Below, piece after piece: positions 10,365 to 20,050 of a stretch of 64,000 nt of DNA. Location of the stretch: contig NC_044289.2 in assembly GCF_004027225.2 (NCBI RefSeq), positions 62,001-126,000 of the forward strand, written 5' to 3'. Every line of letters starts with the position of its first letter. The first letter of the stretch is position 1. The notes beneath the pieces were generated by a model. It saw only the letters and a list, made by a program, of their open reading frames with translations. It was not told where the DNA came from and ran no database searches. The DNA is from Strigops habroptila. Its lineage: Eukaryota > Chordata > Aves > Psittaciformes > Psittacidae. The translations under genes were made by a program, and so were the position numbers.

Positions 10365-12839
10365 CCAAAGAGACCTTCACTTACTTTTTTCCCTTTGAGA
10401 TCTTTCCTCCAAGGCCTTCTGGAGCTGCAGGTTCCTGTGTGCAGAAGTGGAGGAGAGAAGAGTTCAGGCACAGCAGCATGTCCAGGGAGCACCAATGCTT
10501 GCTCTTCCAGGGCTATTCTCTTTCCACTTCCACATGCTCTTCCTGATGGTTGCATTGGTGTAAGGACTGAGTGCTCTGGCTGCTTGGTAACAGGCGTGTT
10601 TTGTGGCAGTGCTGTGAGCTCAGGCCAGGACAGGCAAAGGGCACTTTTGTGACAGAGCTGGGCTCCAAGGCAGCATTTCAATAAACAAAGGTGATCTCCT
10701 CAGGGCAGCGCCTGAACATTCAGGTTTTCTTTCACAGCTGCTCTCAAGAACACGCTCAGCAAAGTGCCCTGATGAGGCAAACACCAGTGCCCAGCTCCAG
10801 CGTGTGCCTGTGCAGGAGCGGGATACGAGCAGTGTCACTGGCACAGCCAGGCCTCCTGGCACAGAACTGAAGCTCCAGCAGAGCAGGGCCTGGTCTGTGA
10901 CCTTGCTTGCTGGACTGCCTTGGCAAGGTGCCCCAGGGCAATCGCCACACACCAGCCCCTCGAAACCACCATTCCCAGCACTGGCCTCTCACCAAACCTC
11001 CAAGAAGGGACAACTCCACAGAAGGGACAACTAACGAGTAGGTCAGAAGTCTGTGTTTGCACTGTACAGGTGAGATGTAAGCGTGCACATAGTGTGCGGC
11101 CGGGGAGATGAACCCAGGTGAGCACAAACACCGTCAGCTATTCCTTGGGGTTCCATGAAGGCCAATGGGACAGACAGTGTCTTGAGGTCACTTCACTTTG
11201 ACAGCAACATTCCTTGGGAACCTACCTGAATGCAGCACTGGGATGTGCTTCCGTGAGCCGAGGTCCCTGTGCCCATTCCTTGTGCCACGGGGCCCCCAGG
11301 CAAGTGCAGAGCAGGTGACACACAGCAGGGCTGAGGTGCCTCCAGCCTCTGGCAGGGGCAGCAGGAGGCCAGAGAGACACGCTGCTGCTGCTGCAGTGCA
11401 CGGCTCTGCGTGTGCGAGGGAAGGACTCGTGTCTCTGAACATCCCTGAGTGCAGGAGCCTGGGCTTAAACCATGACAAGAGTGCATGAGGACAGCTCAGA
11501 TGTGGACAGCACACAGGGCCCTGCCATTCCTGTGTGTGACCCCAGGAACAGCCCCCACTGTCCCAGCAGGATTCTTCTCACATGCCTTGGGCAGGCTCGT
11601 GGCAAATGCTCACATCATCCTTTCTGGATTGTGCCCTCAAATGTGTCAGAGCAATCAGGGAGGTTCTGGGGTCCTTGGAAAAGGCAGACATCAAACATTT
11701 CTTCACAAAGGGCAAGAAGGAGGCTCTGAATAATCACAGGCTGAACAACTCATGCCAGCCCCTGGGAAGGTGATGGACCAAATCCTCCTGCAGCCATTTC
11801 TGGGTGCTTGTAGGACAAGAAAGCGACTACCGAACCCATATGGGTAGGGGAAAGAAGGGCATGTTTCCTACCTGGACCATTAATAATCTCTGTATAGCCA
11901 GTTGGTGATCTCTGGACTGAAGAAAGAGATGACATAGTGGGTGGGAAGTGGGCTGGTGGATCAAGCCCAAATGTCACCAGGGGAACATTCCTCCTGGCAG
12001 CCACTTACCAGTGACACCCCTCAGTGCAAGCAGTTGGGCCAACACTGTTGAGTGTCTGTATTAACTCCCTGCCTAATATGGTGGAGTGCCTTTTCAGCTC
12101 CTTGGTGGATGGCAGCAGGAAAAGAAGAGCCTTTGAATGATCTCACCTGGTTAACCCTGCCTTGAGCAGGGTAGCCAGACAAAATGGTGTTCAAGGGTCT
12201 CTTCCAACTTGAGTTATTTCAGAGTTCAATTAGTCTTTTCCTTGGAGAGCTTGCTGGAGACAGAATAGACAGAGGAAGAAGGAAGAGCAGAAAGGCAGAT
12301 GCAGAGCTAGAAAATGCAGCAGAATAAATACAGAAGTTTCTCTGTACTCAGGGCACTGGTTGGAACTCTACTGGATGAATTGAGGAGACAAGCTTACTTG
12401 TATGTGCTCGGGCTCTGGGTCACAAAGAGGGTGATGGTTGGGATTGGTGTCAGGTGGTCACTTGTGTCTCAGGAGCTCCTAATCCAGCAGGAAGCCTATG
12501 GCTGTGAAGGGGGCTGTGAGGTCACTCCTGCCTCTGGATGGGACAGGCCAACAGCAGGAGTGTGGCTGGGCAAGGGCCTGTGAGGTCACTTCTGTCTGCA
12601 GGAGCTGATAGGTCATCCCTTGGCTCGTGGCTGGCATCTGTGCTTTCAGCTCACATCTCCAGCGTCGCTGCCAGGCCAGCAGAAGGCACCTGGTTGTCAC
12701 ATTGCCTGTGAGATCCCCTCTGCCTGAGGACCAAGGCTCACGCCAGAAAGGGGTCTGGGCTTTGGGTTTCATGTCTCATCTGCCTGAGTACCTGGCAGCA
12801 CACACACAGCTTGGTCGTGTCTATCTGAGAAGCTGCAGC
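10365..12839. other. Intergenic between OR2 and the low-copy repeat
   Basis: I recognise no gene in these 2.5 kb. Open frames of up to 123 codons occur on both strands but have no known motif or repeat partner. The only element I can name is a CR1 end at 12150-12220. Confidence 0.5.
12150..12220 (+). mobile_element. CR1 LINE 3' end, short
   Basis: AACCCTGCCTTGAGCAGGG, then GGTCTCTTCCAACTTGAGTT, as in the last bases of CR1 in sense orientation. The terminal octamers are degraded. Confidence 0.55.
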
Positions 12840-13932
12840 ACTCGCAGCATTGAAGAGCATGGTGAGGCTGCTTCCACCTGGTCATGTTTTGGGATGCCTG
12901 CTGGAAGGGTGCTTTCCCAGATGGTGGGGCTTTCCTCAGAGGTAGGAAACAGCAGGAGAGAGCAGCACTGCCACACAGTACAGCTTGGAAGGTAGAGACT
13001 GGAGATGAGGGGAAGGAATGTCTCTCAAAGGGCAGTGCTGTGGTACGAGAAGCCATCCAGAAGGAGTATGAGATCAGTCCGTGTCTTTGTGTTTCCAGGA
13101 ACAGAGTGTGAGGGTGGAGAGATGTCAGTGAAGGTATGGAAATACCTTGGTGAGGGCAAGGTGGGGAAGTGGGATGGGTGTCTACAGGCTGCAGGAAAAA
13201 GAAACAGCTGTGGGATGGTGGAGGACAGCCTGTGTTGGAGATGGCAAAGGGGACAAGAGAACCCGAGTCTTTATCCCCTTGGCTATGGCAATCGTCTTTG
13301 CCACCAAGGTCTATGAGAAGACATGTTGTCCTAAGGCACTGGGGGGGCCTCACTGCCTCCTTGCACATGCCCAGTAAGGCTGGGGGTTGTCATACATTGC
13401 CCTTCCCTCAGCATCACACACCCCACATCTCACTGCCCCTGGATAGCCCCAAGCAATGTGTGAAAGAGAGGAACTGCCTTCCCTGGGGCTGGGGGTCAGG
13501 GCTTGGCCTTTCTGCTGCATCAAGCAAACCCAGGGTTTTCTCTGCATCTGATCTCCCTGCACATTCCCGTTGCCTATCTGCACTCATGGCCTCCAGTTAT
13601 TCCCTCCAGTGAGTCCCTGGGAGGCTGTGCTGGTGGTGGCCTTCAGTAGGACTCATTAATGCTTCAAGATACTTTGGGTTTTTCTGCTGACTTTGCCTTA
13701 TGGGAAGGTGTGTGCAATCTCCTCTCAGCACCTGAGGTTCAAGGACTCAGCACCAAATGCACCATGGGGCTCAGTAAAATGAAGCAAGCCCTAACAAACC
13801 ATGTCTCTGCCCATTATTTCCTTCTAGTCTTGTAGAGTTTATTAGAGAGGTTTCCTAGTGTCGTTATGGAGAATGATTTCAAAGAGCTGATCATAGAAAT
13901 GACTTTTCATTTTAAAGCATGCAGTTTATTAC
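12840..13932 (+). repeat. Divergent copy of the low-copy repeat (R unit), left of provirus A
   Basis: This is homologous to the first part of blocks D1-D3 (3490-4250, 41930-42830; inverted at 30100-31000). The order of landmarks is the same, including the segment ending in ACTTTTCATTTTAAAG just before the provirus. It is more diverged than D1-D3 are from each other. A second divergent copy lies inverted on the other side of the provirus. Confidence 0.65.
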
Positions 13933-14503
13933 TGTCCTGGGTTCAGCTATAGCAGTCATTTTTCTCCTGCTTAGTAGCTGGTGCAGTGCTGTGTTTTTTA
14001 ACTTTCAGCCTGGGAACAACGCTGATAACACCGATGTTTTTAGTTGTTGCTAAGTAATGTTTATTCCAACCAAGGACTTTCTCAGTCTCATGCTTTGCCA
14101 GGGAGGAGGGGAAGCCGGGAGGAAGCAGAGACAGGACACCTGACCCAAACTAGCCAAAGGGGTATTCCATACCACAGCACGTCATGCCCAGTATATAAAC
14201 CGGGGGGAGTTACCCGGAAGCCCCAGATCACTGCTCGGGTCGGGCTGGGTATCGGTCGGCGGGTGGTGAGCAATTGTATCCTCTCCCCTTGTTATTTCAC
14301 TAATTGTTATTATCATTGGTGGTAGCAGTAGTGGTTCTGTGTTATACCTTAGTTGCGGGACTGCTCTTATCTCAACCCGTGGGAGTTACATTCTTCCCAT
14401 TCTCCTCCCCATCCCTCCGGGAGCGGGGGGAGGAAAAAGTGGGGGGGGGAGTGAGCGAGCGGCTGTGTGGTTCTGAGTTACTGGCTGGGCTCAAACCACG
14501 ACA
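13933..14503 (+). repeat. 5' LTR of provirus A
   Basis: TGTCCTGGG to CACGACA. A TATATAAA at 14192-14199 is a likely U3 core promoter. A purine-rich run of G and A lies at about 14419-14451. It is nearly identical to the 3' LTR at 18537-19108. Confidence 0.95.
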
Positions 14504-14511
14504 GTTCTTTT

Positions 14512-14529
14512 TGGCGCCCAACGTGGGGC
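14512..14529 (+). other. Primer binding site, tRNA-Lys type, of provirus A
   Basis: TGGCGCCCAACGTGGGGC lies 8 bp after the LTR. From memory, this is the complement of the 3' end of the lysine tRNA used by Mason-Pfizer-type retroviruses. Mammalian HERV-L uses a leucine site, so this combination with ERVL-type pol is worth noting. Confidence 0.85.
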
Positions 14530-14613
14530 TCGAAAGGTTGAGATAACGACAGATCTGACCAGAGTGTGTTTAATCATATTTGTGATAAGCATTCATTGTT
14601 ACTACTCGTCACA

Positions 14614-17600
14614 ATGGTGATTATTTGGCTCTCAGACGTGTTGCGCTTGATCTCAGAGTTTCAGCATGTTGTACCTTACTTACAGCCACTATTTGCTGTT
14701 TTAGCATTTATCGGCTGGGGGGCCTGGGCTAAGGTTCTTGTTTCACTGTACTTCATGGTAATGACTTGTAATACAATAGACTCATTGATCATGAAACTGG
14801 TCTGGTTTGTGCTTCCAGCGTGGCCATCACCACTATACATTGGGAGGTATATAATGAAATATTTTAGCAATTGCATATCTTTTTTTTTCTCCTCGGGGGG
14901 TAAACTTACGAAGGAAGCATTCTCTTTCACCCCCCGTTCCCCCACCAGCCTATTTGCAACAGCAATTGAGAGTTCTGAAGGTTTTAGATGGCCTGGCACA
15001 TCAGTCCCACAGAAGTATAAGGCTCTAGTAGATACCGGTGCAGAGTGTACTCTGATGCCATCAAGGTATCAAGGGGTGAAACCCATTTCTATTTCTGGAG
15101 TGACAGGAGGATCCCAAGCGTTAACTATGCTGGAAGCTGAAATCAGCCTGACTGGGAGGAAGTGGCAAAAGCACCCCATTGTAACTGGTGCAGGGGCTCC
15201 ATGCATCCTTGGCATAGACTATCTCAGGAGAGGGTATTTCAAAGACCCAAAAGGGTATAGATGGGCTTTTGGTATCGCTACCTTGGAGACAGAGGAAATT
15301 AAGCAGCTGTCCACCTTACCCGGTCTCTCAGAGGATCCTTCTGTTGTGGGGTTGCTGAAGGTCGAAGAACAACAAGTGCCAATTGCGACCACAACAGTGC
15401 ACCGGCGGCAATATTGCACCAACCGAGACTCCTTGATTCCCATCCATAAGCTGATCCGCAGACTGGAGAGCCAAGGAGTGATCAGCAGGACCCGCTCACC
15501 CTTTAATAGCCCCATATGGCCAGTGCAAAAGTCTAATGGAGAGTGGAGATTAACAGTAGACTATCGTGGCCTGAACGAAGTCACACCACCATTGAGTGCT
15601 GCCGTACCGGACATGTTAGAACTTCAGTATGAACTGGAGTCAAAGGCAGCCAAGTGGTATGCCACAATTGACATTGCCAATGCATTTTTCTCAATCCCTT
15701 TGGCAGCAGAATGCAGGCCACAGTTTGCTTTCACTTGGAGGGGCGTCCAGTACACTTGGAACCGACTGCCCCAGGGGTGGAAACACAGCCCTACCATCTG
15801 CCATGGATTGATTCAGACTGCACTGGAACAGGGGCAAGCTCCAGAACACCTGCAATACATTGATGACATCATCGTGTGGGGTGATACAGCGGAAGAAGTT
15901 TTTGAGAAAGGGAGGAAAATAATCCAAATCCTGCTGAAGGCCGGTTTTGCCATAAAACGGAATAAGGTCAAGGGACCTGCACAGGAGATTCAATTTTTGG
16001 GAATAAAATGGCAAGATGGACGCCGCCAGATCCCCACAGACGTGATCAACAAGATAACAGCAATGTCTCCACCAACTAACAAGAAAGAAACACAAGCTTT
16101 CTTAGGTGTCGTGGGGTTCTGGAGAATGCACATCCCAAATTACAGTCTGATTGTAAGCCCTCTCTACCACGTGACCCGGAAGAAGAATGATTTCAAATGG
16201 GGCCCTGAGCAACAACAAGCCTTTGAACAAATTAAACGAGAAATAGTTCATGCAGTAGCCCTTGGACCAGTCCGGGCCGGGCCAGATGTGAAAAATGTGC
16301 TCTATACCGCAGCTGGGGAGAATGGTCCTACCTGGAGCCTCTGGCAGAAAGCTCCAGGGGAGACTCGAGGTCGACCCCTCGGCTTTTGGAGTCGGGGATA
16401 TAAAGGATCCGAGGCCAGCTACACTCCCACTGAAAAAGAGATACTGGCAGCCTATGAAGGGGTTCGAGCTGCCTCAGAAGTGATCGGAACTGAAGCGCAG
16501 CTCCTCCTGGCACCCCGGTTGCCTGTGCTGGGCTGGATGTTCAAAGGCAGGGTCTCCTCTACACATCATGCAACTGATGCTACATGGAGTAAGTGGGCCG
16601 CACTAATTACACAACGAGCTCGAATAGGAAATCCCAGTCGTCCAGGAATTCTAGAAGTCATCATGGACTGGCCAGAGGGCAAAGATTTTGGGATGTCACC
16701 AGAAGAGGAGGTGACGCGTGCTGAAGAGGCCCCACCATATAATGAACTGTCAGAGAGTGAAAAGCAATATGCCTTGTTTACTGATGGGTCCTGCTGTATT
16801 GTGGGAAAGCATCGGAGATGGAAGGCAGCTGTGTGGAGTCCCCTGAGACAAGTTGCAGAAACTGCTGAGGGAGAGGGTGAATCGAGTCAATTTGCAGAGG
16901 TGAAAGCCATCCAGCTGGCCTTGGACATTGCTGAACGAGAAAAATGGCCAGTACTTTATCTCTATACTGACTCATGGATGGTGGCAAATGCCCTGTGGGG
17001 GTGGTTGCAGCAATGGAAGCAGAGCAACTGGCAACGCAGAAGTAAACCCATCTGGGCTGCTGCATTGTGGCAAGATATCGCTGCTCGGGTGCAGAACCTG
17101 GTGGTGAAGGTACGCCACATAGGTGCTCATGTACCAAAGAGTCGGGCCACTGAGGAACACCAGAATAACCAGCAAGTGGATAAAGCTGCTAAGATTAAAG
17201 TGGCTCAGATGGACTTGGATTGGCAACATAAGGGTGAATTATGTTTAGCCCGGTGGGCCCATGACACCTCAGGCCATCAAGGCAGAGATGCAACATATAG
17301 ATGGGCTCGTGATCGAGGGGTGGACTTAACGATGGACACTATTGCCCAGGTTATTCACGAATGTGAAACATGTGCTGCAATTAAGCAAGCCAAGCGGTTA
17401 AAGCCTCTCTGGTATGGAGGACGATGGCTGAAGTACAAGTATGGGGAGGCCTGGCAGATTGACTATATCACACTCCCACCAACCCACCAAGGCAAGCGCT
17501 ATGTGCTTACCATGGTGGAAGCAACCACCGGCTGGCTGGAAACATACGCTGTGTCCCACGCCACTGCCCGGAACACTATCCTGGGCCTTGAGAAACAAGT

Positions 17601-18108
17601 CTTGTGGCGACACGGCACCCCAGAGAGAATTGAGTCAGACAATGGGACTCATTTCCGGAACAACCTCATAGACACTTGGGCCAAAGAGCATGGCATTGAG
17701 TGGGTATACCACATCCCCTACCATGCACCAGCCTCTGGGAAAATCGAACGGTACAATGGGCTGTTAAAAACTACACTGAGAGCAATGGGTGGTGGGACTT
17801 TCAAACACTGGGATACACATTTACCAAAAGCCACCTGGTTGGTCAACAGTAGGGGATCTGCCAACAGGGCTGGCCCAGCCCAATCAGAACTTTTACGTAC
17901 TGTAGAGGGGGATAAAGTTCCTGTGGTGCACATAAAGAATTTGTTGGGGAAGACAGTCTGGATTATTCCTGCTTCAGGTAAAGGCAAACCCACTCGTGGG
18001 GTTGCTTTTGCTCAGGGACCTGGATATACTTGGTGGGTAATGCGGGAAGATGGGGAAGTCCGATGTGTACCTCAAGGGGATTTGATTTTGGGGGAAAACA
18101 GCCAATGA
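14614..18108 (+). CDS. pol: Fused leader-protease-reverse transcriptase-RNase H-integrase ORF of provirus A
   Basis: The first in-frame ATG is at 14614 (1164 codons); the frame is open back to 14566 without an ATG. Residues 1-~125 are hydrophobic with several membrane-like segments. Protease has DTG at 140-142. RT has its first catalytic Asp at 353, LPQG at 385-388 and YIDD at 415-418. RNase H has D724, E762 and D786. Integrase has H883, H888, C917 and C920, then the D950, D1009, E1045 triad with 35 residues between the last two. No stop or frameshift is seen and all these catalytic residues are present. The fusion of leader to protease lies at a GATGGCCT repeat where copy B holds ~2 kb of gag. 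It is an old viral gene in the host genome; activity is not shown. Confidence 0.93.
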   Translation: MVIIWLSDVLRLISEFQHVVPYLQPLFAVLAFIGWGAWAKVLVSLYFMVMTCNTIDSLIMKLVWFVLPAWPSPLYIGRYIMKYFSNCISFFFSSGGKLTKEAFSFTPRSPTSLFATAIESSEGFRWPGTSVPQKYKALVDTGAECTLMPSRYQGVKPISISGVTGGSQALTMLEAEISLTGRKWQKHPIVTGAGAPCILGIDYLRRGYFKDPKGYRWAFGIATLETEEIKQLSTLPGLSEDPSVVGLLKVEEQQVPIATTTVHRRQYCTNRDSLIPIHKLIRRLESQGVISRTRSPFNSPIWPVQKSNGEWRLTVDYRGLNEVTPPLSAAVPDMLELQYELESKAAKWYATIDIANAFFSIPLAAECRPQFAFTWRGVQYTWNRLPQGWKHSPTICHGLIQTALEQGQAPEHLQYIDDIIVWGDTAEEVFEKGRKIIQILLKAGFAIKRNKVKGPAQEIQFLGIKWQDGRRQIPTDVINKITAMSPPTNKKETQAFLGVVGFWRMHIPNYSLIVSPLYHVTRKKNDFKWGPEQQQAFEQIKREIVHAVALGPVRAGPDVKNVLYTAAGENGPTWSLWQKAPGETRGRPLGFWSRGYKGSEASYTPTEKEILAAYEGVRAASEVIGTEAQLLLAPRLPVLGWMFKGRVSSTHHATDATWSKWAALITQRARIGNPSRPGILEVIMDWPEGKDFGMSPEEEVTRAEEAPPYNELSESEKQYALFTDGSCCIVGKHRRWKAAVWSPLRQVAETAEGEGESSQFAEVKAIQLALDIAEREKWPVLYLYTDSWMVANALWGWLQQWKQSNWQRRSKPIWAAALWQDIAARVQNLVVKVRHIGAHVPKSRATEEHQNNQQVDKAAKIKVAQMDLDWQHKGELCLARWAHDTSGHQGRDATYRWARDRGVDLTMDTIAQVIHECETCAAIKQAKRLKPLWYGGRWLKYKYGEAWQIDYITLPPTHQGKRYVLTMVEATTGWLETYAVSHATARNTILGLEKQVLWRHGTPERIESDNGTHFRNNLIDTWAKEHGIEWVYHIPYHAPASGKIERYNGLLKTTLRAMGGGTFKHWDTHLPKATWLVNSRGSANRAGPAQSELLRTVEGDKVPVVHIKNLLGKTVWIIPASGKGKPTRGVAFAQGPGYTWWVMREDGEVRCVPQGDLILGENSQ

Positions 18109-18536
18109 ACTCAATTGTACGCTGTTGCCTGCTCTATAACACTTTTATAGCCCACCAGCTAGATATCTTCCGGTCACCAGCCATTGACCCTGACTTCCCT
18201 CCGATCATCACCTCAACAAAGAATGAATTTTGAGGAAACCAGACGAGCTCAGCAGTGGCCAGATGAGTTTGGCAGTATCATCAGCAGGCAACAACCCAAC
18301 ACTATGTACCGTCCCTCCTGCCCTGAAAGACTATTACAAGAGATGGAGCCTGACATCATGGACTGGATGAGTTCAGCAATTTTACAGGGATTGGTCCATG
18401 GACTAGGGAACGATATCTTTCTCTGTGTGTGGGTGTGGGTGTACATATATGTGTATATATGGGACAGGGGTGATGGTGTGCTGGGAGATGTGGGATCTGA
18501 GCATGACGTGAATGGTATGGAATAAGGGGTGGATAC
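18109..18536 (+). other. 3' untranslated part of provirus A
   Basis: 428 bp between integrase and the 3' LTR. It holds a GT/AT-rich run (about 18425-18465) and AAGGGGTGG just before the LTR, a weak polypurine tract. A 113-codon frame (18184-18525) with a hydrophobic tail is open here but is broken in copy B. It has no env motif I recognise and I do not call it a gene. Confidence 0.6.
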
Positions 18537-19108
18537 TGTCCTGGGTTCAGCTATAGCAGTCATTTTTCTCCTGCTTAGTAGCTGGTGCAGTGCTGTGTTT
18601 TTTAACTTTCAGCCTGGGAACAACGCTGATAACACCGATGTTTTTAGTTGTTGCTAAGTAATGTTTATTCCAACCAAGGACTTTCTCAGTCTCATGCTTT
18701 GCCAGGGAGGAGGGGAAGCCGGGAGGAAGCAGAGACAGGACACCTGACCCAAACTAGCCAAAGGGGTATTCCATACCACAGCACGTCATGCCCAGTATAT
18801 AAACCGGGGGGAGTTACCCGGAAGCCCCAGATCACTGCTCGGGTCGGGCTGGGTATCGGTCGGCGGGTGGTGAGCAATTGTATCCTCTCCCCTTGTTATT
18901 TCACTAATTGTTATTATCATTGGTGGTAGCAGTAGTGGTTCTGTGTTATACCTTAGTTGCGGGACTGCTCTTATCTCAACCCGTGGGAGTTACATTCTTC
19001 CCATTCTCCTCCCCATCCCTCCGGGAGCGGGGGGAGGAAGAAGAGTGGGGGGGGAGTGAGCGAGCGGCTGTGTGGTTCTGAGTTACCGGCTGGGCTCAAA
19101 CCACGACA
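18537..19108 (+). repeat. 3' LTR of provirus A
   Basis: TGTCCTGGG to CACGACA, followed by the ATTAC target duplication. It is over 99% identical by eye to the 5' LTR. Confidence 0.95.
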
Positions 19109-19120
19109 ATTACTTTTCAG

Positions 19121-19262
19121 CAGCAGAGGTGACAGCAGTGTTCTCTGATTGATATTGAGCCAGGGTCTCTCTAAGGTAGTCGGGACTGGTTGGAGCGGAA
19201 ACACACTCCTGAACTGTATGCCAAGAACAAGCTGCCACCAATGAGGTTCAGCTTCAACAAGG
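19121..19262 (+). other. Exon-like segment to the right of provirus A
   Basis: TTATTACTTTTCAG before it resembles a splice acceptor, and CAACAAG followed by GTGAGAAAA at 19263 resembles a donor. The frame that ends at the donor reads ERKHTPELYAKNKLPPMRFS, which looks protein-like, but an in-frame TAA lies near 19172. I recognise no family. It may be a gene fossil or chance. Confidence 0.2.
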
Positions 19263-19269
19263 TGAGAAA

Positions 19270-20050
19270 ATACCCTTGAAAGAAAAAACCCTCCTTTAGG
19301 AAACCTCTGAAATCTTCATCATTAAGTGTTCAGGTGAAACTTCTGCAATGAGTTGTGCAACTCATGAGGAGTTAAGGAAAATTCCAGGCAGAGGCATGGC
19401 TCCTCAGGGCTTTCTGTATTTGAATGAGCCCCAGGGCCTTTGTGCTGCTGAGTCCATGCACCTCAGCTACCAAGAGCAGACTCAAGAGCCCTCTCAAGAA
19501 GTCAAACTCAGAAGCAATTCCTAATTACTTGAAGCATTACTGGGCCCTGCTGAGGCCATTCCTGACAAAGCCTCCCCAGGGACTCATTAGAGCAGAGCAC
19601 TGGAGGCCATGACCACGGGCAGGCAAAGGCAAAGTGCAGCAACTCTGATGCTGAGAACACCCCCTGGTTTGTTTGATGAAGGAGGATGGCCAAGCCCTGA
19701 CCCCCAGCCCCTGGCTCAGGCTCTTCCTGGGGATGTGGGGAGTGTGATGCCAAGTGAAGGACAATGGGATGACACCTTCTGGCCTCCCCAAGGGGGTGCA
19801 AGGACACAATGATGCCCCATGGCCTTGATGATGATGAGTCTGCTGTTAGGCCTTTGTGGCAGGGACATCAGCCATAGCCAAGGGGACAAAGACCTGGGTT
19901 CTGTCAGGGATATTCAGCCTTGCCAGCACCCTTGGCCATTGCACCACGGCCCGTCCTGCACTGTTCCACACCTGCGCCTGTTTCCCTACAGGCTGCAGGC
20001 ACCCAGAGCTCTTCCCCACCTTCTTCTCACCCCAGTATGTCCCCACCTGT
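19270..20050 (-). repeat. Divergent inverted copy of the R unit, right of provirus A
   Basis: 19500-20050 follows the order of 30250-30700, for example TGACAAAGCCTCCCCAGGGAC at 19561 and 30332. It is inverted relative to the copy at 12840-13932, so provirus A sits between two inverted repeats. No gene is called. Confidence 0.65.

Larger units (their letters stand above)
13933..19108 (+). mobile_element. Provirus A: young, gag-deleted ERVL-type endogenous retrovirus
   Basis: Two LTRs of 571 and 572 bp flank one long reading frame. The element is bounded by the 5-bp target duplication ATTAC (13928-13932 and 19109-19113). The LTRs differ only by a substitution near the 3' end and a few bases in a purine-rich run, so insertion or gene conversion was recent. 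The order is LTR, lysine-type primer binding site, hydrophobic leader, protease, reverse transcriptase, RNase H, integrase, LTR; gag is missing and no env is recognised. The RT (LPQGWKHSPTICHG, YIDD) and the 5-bp duplication point to the ERVL (class III) group. Confidence 0.96.

Noticed and set aside
18184-18525. Possible env remnant of 113 codons before the 3' LTR of provirus A
   Set aside because: No surface or transmembrane env motif is recognisable, and the frame is broken in copy B.
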